Below the pieces are notes generated by a model, which was not told the DNA's origin, made no database searches, and worked only from the letters and a program-made list of their open reading frames with translations. The position numbers were made by a program, and so were the translations under genes. From Gottfriedia acidiceleris (lineage in GTDB: Bacteria > Bacillota > Bacilli > Bacillales > Bacillaceae_G), in the NCBI RefSeq assembly GCF_004138285.1, contig NZ_SCFN01000017.1:56909-120908 (forward strand): a stretch of DNA of 64,000 nt. Reading direction: 5' to 3'. The stretch's first letter is position 1. Every line of letters starts with the position of its first letter. Shown piece after piece: positions 26,301-34,787 of the stretch.

Positions 26301-26479
26301 TATTGATATTCAGCCTTTGGAAGTAAAGACACTAGTCGTTTCTTTGACTCCTCACCAATTGTTTGACAAAAAGTTGTTTTACCAGAACCAGATAATCCAG
26401 CAATTCCCAATGACTGATTCTCAGGTAAAATTGCATCTAATTTATTAATATTATTTGCAATTAATTGACTTATTTTCAA
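23309..26479 (-). CDS. Divergent orphan UvrA-like ATPase with extended C-terminal zinc region
   Basis: The 1056-residue protein has two UvrA-type ABC modules: Walker A GLSGSGKTT (28-37), zinc-type CPDCKGRG...CKKCKG (about 131-150), signature TLSGGEITRL, Walker B IIIDEISVGLD, then a second Walker A TGESGCGKST, signature TLSTGEFQC (degenerate) and FIFDEPSKGL. These end near residue 540. About 500 more residues follow with CPSCSGRR, CPICNG, CPFCKGK and CVSC pairs. That exceeds UvrA (about 950) and domain order differs. No uvrB or uvrC is near. It may recognise DNA adducts or act in antibiotic self-protection like DrrC; both are guesses. Confidence 0.8.
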   Translation of the reverse strand: MKISQLIANNINKLDAILPENQSLGIAGLSGSGKTTFCQTIGEESKKRLVSLLPKAEYQYLFPNIMETNFSAIKMEEMPLVLFLGKSSISTNPRSTLGTHTGVFKDIRVSLAEKFNLSPEVFSFNNELGWCPDCKGRGITKNIECKKCKGNRYNQKIEEYTIELFDRPHSISDINNLSVETILSLAEELQISEAKQHLLNNIIKMNIGYLSLNRITGTLSGGEITRLYLAEFMATSENTVIIIDEISVGLDHDTLNRILDEIKELGFKNQIWLIDHSDTVLDATDDQVFFGPGSGKYGGKIVEESPRPKPIYWERNNTLPSEFYEFKDLHCRNIQIQEIQIPKNRLVTFTGESGCGKSTLVNECMSKDFLNRYPKDKLVMVGQDRNQSITSRSTVATFLDIKRKLTKYSEEIDDIFLRSIEDIIEELPNEDIAHKRLSLLIKLGLGYLTLERKTQTLSTGEFQCVHLVSELFSNSRNPHTLFIFDEPSKGLSQNILNQFIDSVREILKDESISIMMIEHNAYMLESSDYIVDFGKRKITPVEHLEVVNHDNYFNQIKQDNEKPQAQISSSLKVQKGVQYLQENNINYFKNAENIYKGGILKSLSSMARLIYGEYESDAILPVIAIDLERHLYSQYTFLYEIGGLINQIVASHPTNKDTRSFDFYNQENHCPSCSGRRVIEKFDIDVVIKDKTVPFWEGLLHSDVMEVLKYYQYPKLQFLFDEIKNELGQDISKSFNEMSEAEKHTFLYGYYEKTFYDKAGKTQRLWEGFNTIIGRYMSISKSAIKEQMKASKEQITCPICNGTVLNHHKKLMFGKFDIREIINQPVDQVIETVGQLTVLEEIKSIVGGESTLTVEVSLLSREQQVALKMLEIKQASFVGYEVVLQNALPFWDRVKTNIEEVSNKNLVSITDFKDIFETREDIIDKYFTNGKFKKLTYVYEAFGYKKIVTLINKVKASNPCPFCKGKKVISEDNLHDGVYKLTIPCVSCFASGINESGRQQLVEGIAVQTWLTGKVSEIVPENQLTEEVKDIPIFNRIRELNKRDMMAVYQSLIQNN

Positions 26480-26752
26480 ATTCTTTTCCTCACTTGTCTC
26501 GTAAAATTTGAATAAATTATGTATGCTCTTTCCTTATATGAGCTTTAATATCTGCAATTATACTTACAATAAATATATTACCAATTTAAGACAATGCAAG
26601 CTATAGATCGTGAATGATAAAATGAGCTATATTCGAGGATTTTCACAAAAGTAATAAAAAACCGAAATTTAATTTCTTTATTTTTTAGATTTTTTTGAAA
26701 TTTTATTTCAAAAATTATAGACAATACTTTCCATTTTTGGTAGTTTTATATT

Positions 26753-26767
26753 ATGTAAGCGCTACTA
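26753..26767 (+). promoter_or_regulatory. Possible cre-like (CcpA) site before the GHL10 gene
   Basis: ATGTAAGCGCTACTA matches the relaxed Bacillus cre pattern WTGNAANCGNWNNCW except at one position, and lies 29 bases before the start of a carbohydrate-active gene. The 26480-26795 gap otherwise holds the two divergent promoter regions in AT-rich DNA. Confidence 0.35.
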
Positions 26768-26795
26768 ATTTAATAGAAAGTAAGGTGGAACACAT

Positions 26796-28400
26796 ATGAA
26801 GGAAAGAAAACTTGGAAAATATGCGATTGCTGCTACAGTGGGCGCATCTCTATTATTTCAACAAATTCAAAATGTTCATGCTGAAACTACTTCACAGTAC
26901 TCAGTCCCGCCTAAGCATGAGCTGCGAGCAGCTTGGATTGCATCAGTTACAAATATAGATTGGCCATCTGCTACTGGCTTGTCTGAAATGCAACAAAAAT
27001 CGGAGTTTATTAAACTATTAGATGATGTGGAAAAGATGGGAATGAATTCAGTTGTTGTACAAATTAAGCCGACCGCTGATGCTTTTTATCCTTCTGAATA
27101 TGGTCCATGGTCAAAATACTTAACTGGTACACAAGGTAAGGATCCAGGCTATGATCCACTTGCATTTATGGTTGAAGAAGCACATAAACGAAATATTGAA
27201 TTTCATGCTTGGTTCAATCCATATCGTATTACAATGCCACGAACAGCACCAGGAGATGCGACTTTAGATGATTTAAATACTTTATCTGAAAACCATCCTG
27301 CAAGAAAACATCCTGAATGGGTACTTCCATATGGAAAGCAATTATATTTTGATCCAGGTAATCCTGACGCACGTCAATTTATTATTGATGGCATAATGGA
27401 AGTAGTAAAAAAATATGATATCGATGCAGTGCACTTGGATGATTATTTTTATCCATATCGCATTGCGGGTCAAGAGTTTCCTGATCAGGCTTCTTATGAT
27501 AAATACGGTAAACAAAAATTTACTAATATAGACGATTGGCGCCGTGATAATGTTGATCAGTTCGTAAAACTTCTTCATAATTCTATTAAAAAAGAAAAAT
27601 CTTATGTAAAATTTGGAATTAGTCCATTTGGAGTTTGGCGAAATATAGCAAAAGATCCTACTGGTTCAAATACAACAGCAGGTCAAACAAATTATGATGA
27701 TTTATTTGCAGATACCAGAGAATGGATTAATAAAGAATACATTGATTATATCACTCCTCAAATTTACTGGAACATCGGATTTGAAGCTGCAGCATACGAT
27801 GTTCTTGCAAAATGGTGGACTAATGAAGTAAAAGGCAAGAATGTTGATTTATATATTGGACAAGCTGATTACAAAATTAACGCTAACAATGAGGCATGGG
27901 CTCTACCTGACGAATTACCAAATCAAATTGCATTAAATCGTACAATTCCTGAAATCAAAGGTAGTATGCATTTTTCAATTAAAGACTTAAATCGAAATCC
28001 ACTTGGTATTAAAGATCGTTTAAGCAAAGATTTATATAGAACAAAGGCATTAATCCCTTCAATGCCATGGTTAGATGACCAAGCTCCTAAGAAACCAAAA
28101 TTTGAAAACGCTCTTCGTACAAAAGATGGAATCCAACTTACTTTGAATACTCATCCTAATGATCAAGATGTTTCATATTATGTTGTATACCGTTTTGATG
28201 GATTACATAAAGATAGCATTGATGATCCAAGAAACATCTTAACTACCGTTCGCAAATCAGAAAATGGCAAAACAACAACATATTTAGATACAACAGCAAA
28301 TATAGATAAAGACTATACGTATGAAATAACTGCTGTTGATCGACTTCATAATGAAAGTAAAGTAAGTAATCAAATAAAGGTTAAAGCTAGTAAAAAATAA
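26796..28400 (+). CDS. Secreted GHL10-family glycoside hydrolase (YngK-like)
   Basis: The 534-residue protein has a signal peptide (KLGKYAIAATVGASLLF, cleavage likely after HAE near residue 30). A TIM barrel follows, with ELRAAWIASVTNIDWP, FHAWFNPYRI, YDIDAVHLDDYFYP and DYITPQIYWN, the conserved blocks of GHL10/UPF0748. Residues from about 435 form a fibronectin III-like domain. Family members act on peptidoglycan-like or other wall glycans; YngK function is not settled. Good AAGGTGG ribosome binding site. Confidence 0.88.
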   Translation: MKERKLGKYAIAATVGASLLFQQIQNVHAETTSQYSVPPKHELRAAWIASVTNIDWPSATGLSEMQQKSEFIKLLDDVEKMGMNSVVVQIKPTADAFYPSEYGPWSKYLTGTQGKDPGYDPLAFMVEEAHKRNIEFHAWFNPYRITMPRTAPGDATLDDLNTLSENHPARKHPEWVLPYGKQLYFDPGNPDARQFIIDGIMEVVKKYDIDAVHLDDYFYPYRIAGQEFPDQASYDKYGKQKFTNIDDWRRDNVDQFVKLLHNSIKKEKSYVKFGISPFGVWRNIAKDPTGSNTTAGQTNYDDLFADTREWINKEYIDYITPQIYWNIGFEAAAYDVLAKWWTNEVKGKNVDLYIGQADYKINANNEAWALPDELPNQIALNRTIPEIKGSMHFSIKDLNRNPLGIKDRLSKDLYRTKALIPSMPWLDDQAPKKPKFENALRTKDGIQLTLNTHPNDQDVSYYVVYRFDGLHKDSIDDPRNILTTVRKSENGKTTTYLDTTANIDKDYTYEITAVDRLHNESKVSNQIKVKASKK

Positions 28401-28403
28401 GTA

Positions 28404-28446
28404 TAATAAAGAGCTTCCAATTCAATGTAGGAAGCTCTTTATATTT
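28404..28446. terminator. Bidirectional terminator between GHL10 and recQ
   Basis: The 11-bp stem AAAGAGCTTCC / GGAAGCTCTTT lies between the converging stops, with AT-rich flanks on both strands. Confidence 0.85.
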
Positions 28447-28466
28447 TCAGTGCAAAAAAGTTTATA

Positions 28467-30578
28467 TTATATTGCTGATTTCATAATGACTGCTTTAATC
28501 ATAAAATAACTAATTTCAGAAGGTAATTCATCTTTAATAGGTCGAAGTTTTTCGCTTCCAACTGAATTAATTACTTCAATAATTTGTTTTTCAATATCTA
28601 AAGGCACTACTTCATCCCAATCAAAATGATCATCTTCCATTGCACTTTGCAGAATATGATTTTCAACAGTAGTCGTATTTAATCCTCTCTCTTTTGCAAT
28701 TTCAGAAATAGTAAGTCCGTTTTGATAAGATTCGTATGATATTTTGTGTGAAGGTACTTTATTAATTGTTGCAGCTTTTGGTCTTGTTGTTTCTACTTCA
28801 ATATGGTTCTCTTCTTTATATTTCTTGATTACTTCTATAAACTGATTACCAAATTTCTGTTGTTTTTGTAATCCGACACCTTTTGCCTGTAGAAATTCTT
28901 CATCGGTAGTAGGGAGTAATTTACATAAATCTCGTAGAGTACTATCTGCAAATACGACAAATGGTGGTACTCCAAGTTCTGTAGCAATTTCTTTACGTAA
29001 ACTTCGTAGTTGATCAAATAAATCATTATCGACGTTTGTAATTTCAGTAACTTGGATTTCTTCTTTTTTCATTACGTTTATTTTATTTAATAGTACTTCT
29101 CTTCCTCTATTTGTTACAGTTAACAGTGGGAATTTACCGCTTGTAACGCCAATAAATTGTTCCGATGTTAAATAATCAATTAAATCTCCAACACTTTTTA
29201 ATGTACGATTTTTGAATAAACCGTATGTCGTTAAAGTATGAAAATTTAAGTCTATTAATTTTTTATTCATTGATCCTGTTAGCACTGATGCAACCATCGT
29301 TTTACCAAATCTTTCGCCCATTCGAATAATGCATGATAATACGATTTGAGCATCTATTGTAATGTCTATAGCAGTCCGCTTGTCAATACAATTACTACAC
29401 TTACCACAGGAGTGGTCACTTTCATCCCCAAAGTATTTTAAAATAAATGCCTGTAAACATGTTTCGCAATAACTGTAATCCTTCATTGATTGTAGTTTTG
29501 AAATTTCTTGTTTTAGTCGATTATGTTCAAAGGTAGATTGCTCAATTAAAAATCTTTGTATTTGAACATCTTGTGCAGTAAAAAGTAAAATACATTCACT
29601 TTCTAATCCATCTCGTCCTGCTCTTCCAGCCTCTTGATAATAGCTTTCCATATTTTTAGGCATTTGGTAATGGATTACGTATCTAACATTACTTTTATCA
29701 ATTCCCATTCCAAATGCATTTGTAGCGACCATTACATTGATATTATCTTGTAAAAATGCATCTTGTTGTTTTGAACGTTCTGCATCGCTTAAGCCTGCAT
29801 GATATTTACCGACAGAGATGCCAAGGTTTTTTAATTTATTTGTAACATTATCTACTTCTTTCCTAGTTGCAGCATAAATAATACCTGATTCGTTTTTATT
29901 TTGTTTTATGTAATTACAGATATAATCTAATCGATTTTGACCTCTAATGACTTTAAATGACAAATTCTCTCTTTCAAAGCCTGTAATGATTGTCGTTTCC
30001 TCAATTATCCCTAGTTGATTACATATATCAGATTTAACTTGAGGAGTTGCCGTCGCAGTAAGTGCCAGTAATGTTGGGTTAGTAGGCAATTCTTGTATTA
30101 AGTTTTTAATACGTAAATAACTTGGTCTAAAATCATGTCCCCATGACGATATACAGTGTGCTTCATCTACTGCTACAAGTAAGATTGGTAATCTTTTTAA
30201 TTCATTAATAAAGCTTTCTGATTCTAATCTTTCAGGTGCAACATATAGAATTTTGTATTCACCATAACTTAAATCCATCATTCTTTCATTTACTTCATTA
30301 TAAGAAAGTGAACTATTAATAAATGTGGAAGGAATACCTACTTGATGCAATGCATCTACCTGGTCTTTCATTAAAGAGATTAAAGGAGAAATGACGAGGG
30401 TAACTCCTTGGAGAATTGTCGCTGGAATTTGATAACAGATCGACTTTCCACCACCTGTAGGCATAATACCTGCTGTGTGCTTACCTGATAAAACTCGTTC
30501 AATAATTTGTTCTTGTCCAGCTCTAAAATTTTCATATCCAAAATACTTTTTTAAGTTTTCTCTTGCAAGTGTTAACAT
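28467..30578 (-). CDS. recQ: ATP-dependent DNA helicase RecQ
   Basis: The 703-residue protein has MPTGGGKSICYQIP (Walker A), VDEAHCISSWGHDFRPSY (DEAH and RecQ loop), YYQEAGRAGRDG (motif VI), then the RecQ zinc module (YCETCLQAFILKYFG...CGKCSNC), an RQC winged helix, an HRDC domain (about 515-590) and a C-terminal helix-turn-helix (GLTISEIAKERGLNTTTVENH). RecQ unwinds DNA 3'-5' in recombination repair. Length and order are those of a complete Bacillus RecQ with an HTH_40-type tail. Confidence 0.95.
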   Translation of the reverse strand: MLTLARENLKKYFGYENFRAGQEQIIERVLSGKHTAGIMPTGGGKSICYQIPATILQGVTLVISPLISLMKDQVDALHQVGIPSTFINSSLSYNEVNERMMDLSYGEYKILYVAPERLESESFINELKRLPILLVAVDEAHCISSWGHDFRPSYLRIKNLIQELPTNPTLLALTATATPQVKSDICNQLGIIEETTIITGFERENLSFKVIRGQNRLDYICNYIKQNKNESGIIYAATRKEVDNVTNKLKNLGISVGKYHAGLSDAERSKQQDAFLQDNINVMVATNAFGMGIDKSNVRYVIHYQMPKNMESYYQEAGRAGRDGLESECILLFTAQDVQIQRFLIEQSTFEHNRLKQEISKLQSMKDYSYCETCLQAFILKYFGDESDHSCGKCSNCIDKRTAIDITIDAQIVLSCIIRMGERFGKTMVASVLTGSMNKKLIDLNFHTLTTYGLFKNRTLKSVGDLIDYLTSEQFIGVTSGKFPLLTVTNRGREVLLNKINVMKKEEIQVTEITNVDNDLFDQLRSLRKEIATELGVPPFVVFADSTLRDLCKLLPTTDEEFLQAKGVGLQKQQKFGNQFIEVIKKYKEENHIEVETTRPKAATINKVPSHKISYESYQNGLTISEIAKERGLNTTTVENHILQSAMEDDHFDWDEVVPLDIEKQIIEVINSVGSEKLRPIKDELPSEISYFMIKAVIMKSAI

Positions 30579-30619
30579 GCTTGCCTCCTTTTTTATTTTA
30601 TTTGTACAATTCTATTTTA

Positions 30620-31060
30620 CTATAAAGAAATTGAAGAAAGTAATTTTCTTAAGCCGTTTTCGAAATTTGCATTATCAAGCTTCTGACGTTTTTTTGGTCC
30701 TTTCACTCGTCCACCTGCATTTCGAATTTTCTTTGAAACATATCGAGTATGTAAAAGTGAATCTATATTTTCATTTGTATATTGAAAACCATTTTGATTT
30801 AATACATAAGCTTGCTTTGATAAAACCATTGCAGCAAGACCATAATCTTGAGTAATTACGAGATCTCCACTTACAACTCGATTTACTAAAGCAAAATCAA
30901 CTGCATCCGCACCTTGTGAAACAACTATCGTTTCAGCGCCCTCTCTTTGCATTATATGAGCAGTATCACATAATAAAAGTACGTTTAGTTTAAATTCTGC
31001 TGCAATTTTAATTGTTTCTGAAACTACTGGACATCCATCTGCATCAATTAAAATTTTCAT
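30620..31060 (-). CDS. YaiI/YqxD family (UPF0178) protein
   Basis: The 146-residue protein begins KILIDADGCPVV and has VSQGADAVDFALVNRV and LVITQDYGLAAMVL, the markers of the UPF0178/YaiI group, a PIN-like fold whose function is not established. It overlaps the end of the pseudouridine synthase gene by 17 bases and is probably cotranscribed with it. Confidence 0.92.
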   Translation of the reverse strand: MKILIDADGCPVVSETIKIAAEFKLNVLLLCDTAHIMQREGAETIVVSQGADAVDFALVNRVVSGDLVITQDYGLAAMVLSKQAYVLNQNGFQYTNENIDSLLHTRYVSKKIRNAGGRVKGPKKRQKLDNANFENGLRKLLSSISL

Positions 31061-31760
31061 TTGATTCTTCCTCTTTCAATTGTTCTTTTAAATTAAATAA
31101 CTCGATATCAGTTAATTTTCTCCATTTACCTATTTCTAGATTTTCCAAATGGATATTCATAATTCGAATTCTCTTTAATTTAATCACTTTAAATCCAAAA
31201 CTTTTTGCCATTTTTCGAATTTGACGATTTAAGCCCTGCGTTAAAATAATTCGAAATGTATATTCATCTATTTTTGCTACTTTACATTTTTTAGTTAAAA
31301 CAGTTCCTATAAGAACACCATTTGACATGCCATTAATAAAATCTACATCAATTGGCTGATCGACTGTGACAATATACTCCTTTTCATGTTCATGTTCACT
31401 ATGTAAAATTTTATGTGCAATAGGTCCGTCGTTTGTAAGGATGATTAATCCTTCAGAATCTTTATCTAATCTACCTATAGGAAAAATTCTTTTTGGATAA
31501 TTGACAAAATCAATTATATTTCCTTCTACAGTTTGTAATCCTGTACAAGTAATTCCTACTGGTTTATTTAGAATGATATAGTCTTTTTCACTCGTTAAGT
31601 AAATAACTTCATCACTTACTTGTACAAGATCGTCTTCTTCTACTATGCTGTTTTTTTCAGCAATTAGTCCGTTAATTTTAACCTGTCCCGAAGAAACCAA
31701 TCGTTCTGCCGCTCTTCTAGAACAATATCCTGATGCGCTAATATAAACATTAATTCTCAA
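31044..31760 (-). CDS. RluF-type 23S rRNA pseudouridine synthase
   Basis: The 238-residue protein has an N-terminal S4 domain (RINVYISASGYCSRRAAERLV) and the RsuA/RluB/E/F catalytic motif IFPIGRLDKDSEGLIILTNDG with the catalytic Asp, followed by QGLNRQIRKMAKSFGF. RluF-group members modify 23S rRNA or tRNA; the exact target is not decided by sequence. It is the first gene of a two-gene unit with the UPF0178 gene. Confidence 0.9.
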   Translation of the reverse strand: MRINVYISASGYCSRRAAERLVSSGQVKINGLIAEKNSIVEEDDLVQVSDEVIYLTSEKDYIILNKPVGITCTGLQTVEGNIIDFVNYPKRIFPIGRLDKDSEGLIILTNDGPIAHKILHSEHEHEKEYIVTVDQPIDVDFINGMSNGVLIGTVLTKKCKVAKIDEYTFRIILTQGLNRQIRKMAKSFGFKVIKLKRIRIMNIHLENLEIGKWRKLTDIELFNLKEQLKEEESNENFN

Positions 31761-31802
31761 TACTTATTCCTCTTTTACTAGTCTTTCTTTTATCATAACA
31801 AA

Positions 31803-31838
31803 AAGTGCTGTGACATAACAGTCATCACAACACTACGA
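31803..31838 (-). terminator. Terminator after the ankyrin gene
   Basis: On the minus strand AGTGTTGTGA pairs with TCACAGCACT (one G-U) and is followed by TTTTTGTT. It lies just after the ankyrin-protein stop and marks the end of the pcp-pxp operon. Confidence 0.82.
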
Positions 31839-31843
31839 ATTAT

Positions 31844-32347
31844 TCATAAAGTTACTTCTTTTATAAAATTGATAAACTCTGTATTACCACGCTCTTCAGC
31901 AATATCAATTGGGGTTTTACCAGAATTATTCGTTTTAATTTCAGCACCGTTTTTTAACAAATGTTCAGCAATAGACGTATTTCCTTCAAATGCTGCGATA
32001 TGTAATGGAGTGTGACCTTCACTGTCGCTAATATTAGGATTTGCTCCATTCGTTAAAAGAAAATCGATTACTTCTATTGACTTAGCACCTGCAATTGCTG
32101 CATGTAGAGCTGTGTTTTGTGGAATGAATGAAAGCTTTGAGTGAGAAAGTGCATTGATCTGAACACCATTTTTTACTAAAGTTTTTACAACTTCATATTG
32201 ACCGTAATGTGCCGCGATTCCAAGTAATGTTAACCCATGCTCATTTTCTTCATGAATCAAATTTGGCTGCTCACTTATAATTTCAATTACAATTTCATTT
32301 TCACCTTTTTCCGTAGCATCAAATAATTTTGCAAGTAAATTTCCCAT
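31844..32347 (-). CDS. Ankyrin repeat protein
   Basis: The 167-residue protein contains about four ankyrin repeats (for example HGLTLLGIAAHYGQYEVVKTL, NTALHAAIAGA, GHTPLHIAAFEGNTSIAEHL, GKTPIDIAEERGNTEFI). It has no signal peptide or enzyme domain, so a cytosolic protein-binding role is likely. It lies two bases after pxpC and before the operon terminator, so it is cotranscribed with the 5-oxoproline genes; a functional link is unproven. Confidence 0.88.
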   Translation of the reverse strand: MGNLLAKLFDATEKGENEIVIEIISEQPNLIHEENEHGLTLLGIAAHYGQYEVVKTLVKNGVQINALSHSKLSFIPQNTALHAAIAGAKSIEVIDFLLTNGANPNISDSEGHTPLHIAAFEGNTSIAEHLLKNGAEIKTNNSGKTPIDIAEERGNTEFINFIKEVTL

Positions 32348-32349
32348 AG

Positions 32350-33294
32350 TTATCTCTCCTTATTTCTACATTCAATTTTTAAATAGTTTAAAAATAAATG
32401 AAGCTTTTTATTTAAAAGTCTCGCCTCATCTACATCTACTGGTATTAATTGGATTGTATTTCCTTGTTGCATTTGTACAAGTTTCCAAAGGTCTGAATAA
32501 ATTACTGTACCTAAAGTTGCATATCCGCCTGTAGTTTGAGAGTCTGCTAGTAAGATAATTGGTTGTCCAGTTGGTAGTACTTGAATCGTTCCAAAAGTAG
32601 TACCTTCGGATAGAATATTTGAATCAAACGGTTCTAAATTAGAATTTTTTGAACTTAAATACATTCCCATTCTATTAAACGTACCAATTGTAAGAAGTTC
32701 AGATAAAATTTTTGATTTTATATGGTGAGGTATTTTCTCAAAATGACTACTTTTTATAAAATGAACCAAATTGTGCTTAGGATAGATTGGAATATACTCA
32801 TGTTTTAGTCCATTTTTTACCAGTTTATATGAAGTACTTGAACCATAAATTATTGTACCTTTTTTAATTATTAATCCAAGAGAAGCAGGCTCATATGAGG
32901 ACTGACTTTCGAAATGACATTCACTTGTAATCCCGCCGGGTATTGATATATATGAATAAACACCAGTATTTCCCCCGTTAAAAGTCAAAATCTCTCCTTT
33001 TGCTATGTCGATTATTTTATTCATCTCAACTAATTTACCTTTAATTGTGGGTTTCAAATTTCCCCCAGTAATGACGATTGAAAATTGATTTAATGCTTTT
33101 AGGACAGTACCACCAATCGCAATTTCAATACTAGCTGCGTTACATTTATTTCCTATTAATAGATTTCCAATTTGATAAGCTAACTTGTCCATAGCACCAG
33201 AAACAGGTATACCTAAATGTCTAAAACCATTCCTACCATTATCTTGAATTGAAATAGAAACTCCTCTTTGTAAAACTTCAAAAATCTCTTTCAA
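32350..33294 (-). CDS. pxpC: 5-oxoprolinase subunit PxpC (KipA family)
   Basis: The 314-residue protein carries the AHS2/biotin-dependent carboxylase-like blocks GVSISIQDNGRNGFRHLGIPVSGAMDK and PIILLADSQTTGGYATLGTVIYSDL. With PxpA and PxpB it forms the prokaryotic ATP-dependent 5-oxoprolinase; earlier names are KipA and allophanate hydrolase subunit 2. It follows pxpA by four bases in the operon. Confidence 0.93.
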   Translation of the reverse strand: MKEIFEVLQRGVSISIQDNGRNGFRHLGIPVSGAMDKLAYQIGNLLIGNKCNAASIEIAIGGTVLKALNQFSIVITGGNLKPTIKGKLVEMNKIIDIAKGEILTFNGGNTGVYSYISIPGGITSECHFESQSSYEPASLGLIIKKGTIIYGSSTSYKLVKNGLKHEYIPIYPKHNLVHFIKSSHFEKIPHHIKSKILSELLTIGTFNRMGMYLSSKNSNLEPFDSNILSEGTTFGTIQVLPTGQPIILLADSQTTGGYATLGTVIYSDLWKLVQMQQGNTIQLIPVDVDEARLLNKKLHLFLNYLKIECRNKER

Positions 33295-33298
33295 AGTA

Positions 33299-34057
33299 TT
33301 ACGCTCCTATAGACTTAACAAGAATGTTATTATCACTAAATACCTTACGTAATTCCATCGCTAATTTAATTGAAATGTCAGAATCACTATGTATACAAAT
33401 GGTATCAGCTTGAATTGGAATATCTTTACCGGAAATTGTCGATACGGTTTTGGTTGTTACAATTTGAAGTGCCTGATTTATAGCATCTTTAGTATTGTGA
33501 TGAACCGAATTTAATTGATTACGAGGGACTAATAAACCATCATCACCATATGCTCGATCTGCAAATACTTCTGAAGAAAAAGGAATATTCATTTCGATCG
33601 CTGCTTCTATTAATTTGCTATTTGCTAGTCCATATAAGGTTAACGAAGAATCGAAGTTTTTCATTGCTTTTGTAATCGCTAAAGCGAGTTTCAAATTTGT
33701 AGCTGCCATATTATAAAGTGCACCATGAGGTTTTAAATGACGAAGTTCAACTCGGTTTACTTTGCATACCGAATAAAGTGCACCAATTTGATAGAGAATT
33801 AATTTATATATTTCTTCTTCACTGAATTTCATTTCTCTTCTACCAAAACCAAGTAAATCTGGAAAGCTTGGATGCGCTCCAATTGATAAATTATACTGCT
33901 TTGCTAATTTTACTGTTTCATAAATTACAAACGGATCTCCTGCATGAAATCCGCAAGCGATATTGGCTGAAGTAATATGTGGCATAATTTGCTCGTCATT
34001 TATTTTGTAATTCCCAAAACTTTCACCTAAATCACAGTTCAAATCAATATGAATCAA
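33299..34057 (-). CDS. pxpA: 5-oxoprolinase subunit PxpA (LamB/YcsF family)
   Basis: The 252-residue protein has IDLNCDLGESFG at the start, then ANIACGFHAGDP and HLKPHGALYN, the defining motifs of LamB/YcsF. PxpA is the catalytic partner that opens the 5-oxoproline ring. The start is a TTG at 34057 with GGAAG about 9 nt upstream, overlapping the end of pxpB by 14 bases, so translation is probably coupled. Confidence 0.93.
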   Translation of the reverse strand: MIHIDLNCDLGESFGNYKINDEQIMPHITSANIACGFHAGDPFVIYETVKLAKQYNLSIGAHPSFPDLLGFGRREMKFSEEEIYKLILYQIGALYSVCKVNRVELRHLKPHGALYNMAATNLKLALAITKAMKNFDSSLTLYGLANSKLIEAAIEMNIPFSSEVFADRAYGDDGLLVPRNQLNSVHHNTKDAINQALQIVTTKTVSTISGKDIPIQADTICIHSDSDISIKLAMELRKVFSDNNILVKSIGA

Positions 34058-34787
34058 TAAAACGCACTTCCTTTTTAATTGAATAGTTGTCCTCTTTCAC
34101 TAGCTGTTCAATCTGATTAAATCCTTCGATATTAATCTCATAAAATTTTACTAGATCTCCAGGTTTAAAGTTTTCTGTGCCATTATTTTTCGTTGAAAAT
34201 ATTGAGATTGGAGTACGTCCAATAATATTCCACCCACCTGGAGATTCAAAAGGATAAATCCCTGTTTGGTTTCCAGCAATCCCAACCGATCCCTTTAAAA
34301 CTGTTTTTGGCTTGATTAGTCTTGGAGTTGAAAGTTTAGGATTTAACCCGCCAAGATATGGAAACCCAGGTATAAAACCAATCATATAAATGGGATACAT
34401 TTTTTCTAGATAAAGTCGAACTACGTCTTCAGTTTCTAGTTTATTATGCTCTGCTACTTTTTGAAGATCTGTCCCAAAAGTGGAACTAAAACAAATAGGA
34501 ATTTCATAAATTGTATGCTCTCTGTTAATTTTTGAACGACTGTAACGATTAAAATGACACTTTATTTCTTGGTTTATTTCCACGTATGAAAAGTTAATTG
34601 AATCATAAAAAATCGTAATGGAATGATAAGATGGTACGACTGCTGATATTTTAGTCATTAATTTAATTTTTAGATATTCTGAGAAAGTATGTACTAGATT
34701 ATTTGTTTCTATTGAAATCGAATCACCTAAATAACATACTAAGCCAGAGCAACCTAATGGAAAAATATCTAATTTGGTGCTAGTCAT
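34044..34787 (-). CDS. pxpB: 5-oxoprolinase subunit PxpB (KipI family)
   Basis: The 247-residue protein contains YMIGFIPGFPYLGGLNPKL and VGIAGNQTGIYPFESPGGWNIIGRTP, the AHS1 blocks of PxpB/KipI. In Bacillus subtilis KipI was first described as an inhibitor of the sporulation kinase KinA; the enzyme role in 5-oxoproline hydrolysis was found later. It overlaps pcp by eight bases. Confidence 0.93.
   Translation of the reverse strand: MTSTKLDIFPLGCSGLVCYLGDSISIETNNLVHTFSEYLKIKLMTKISAVVPSYHSITIFYDSINFSYVEINQEIKCHFNRYSRSKINREHTIYEIPICFSSTFGTDLQKVAEHNKLETEDVVRLYLEKMYPIYMIGFIPGFPYLGGLNPKLSTPRLIKPKTVLKGSVGIAGNQTGIYPFESPGGWNIIGRTPISIFSTKNNGTENFKPGDLVKFYEINIEGFNQIEQLVKEDNYSIKKEVRFIDSY

Noticed and set aside
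28835..29026. Minus-strand small frames inside recQ and the UvrA-like gene (also 24115-24306 and 25441-25635)
   Set aside because: Alternative frames inside conserved coding sequence, without ribosome binding sites.
30475..30855. Plus-strand frame across the recQ-UPF0178 junction
   Set aside because: Antisense to the start of recQ and the UPF0178 gene, with no family features.
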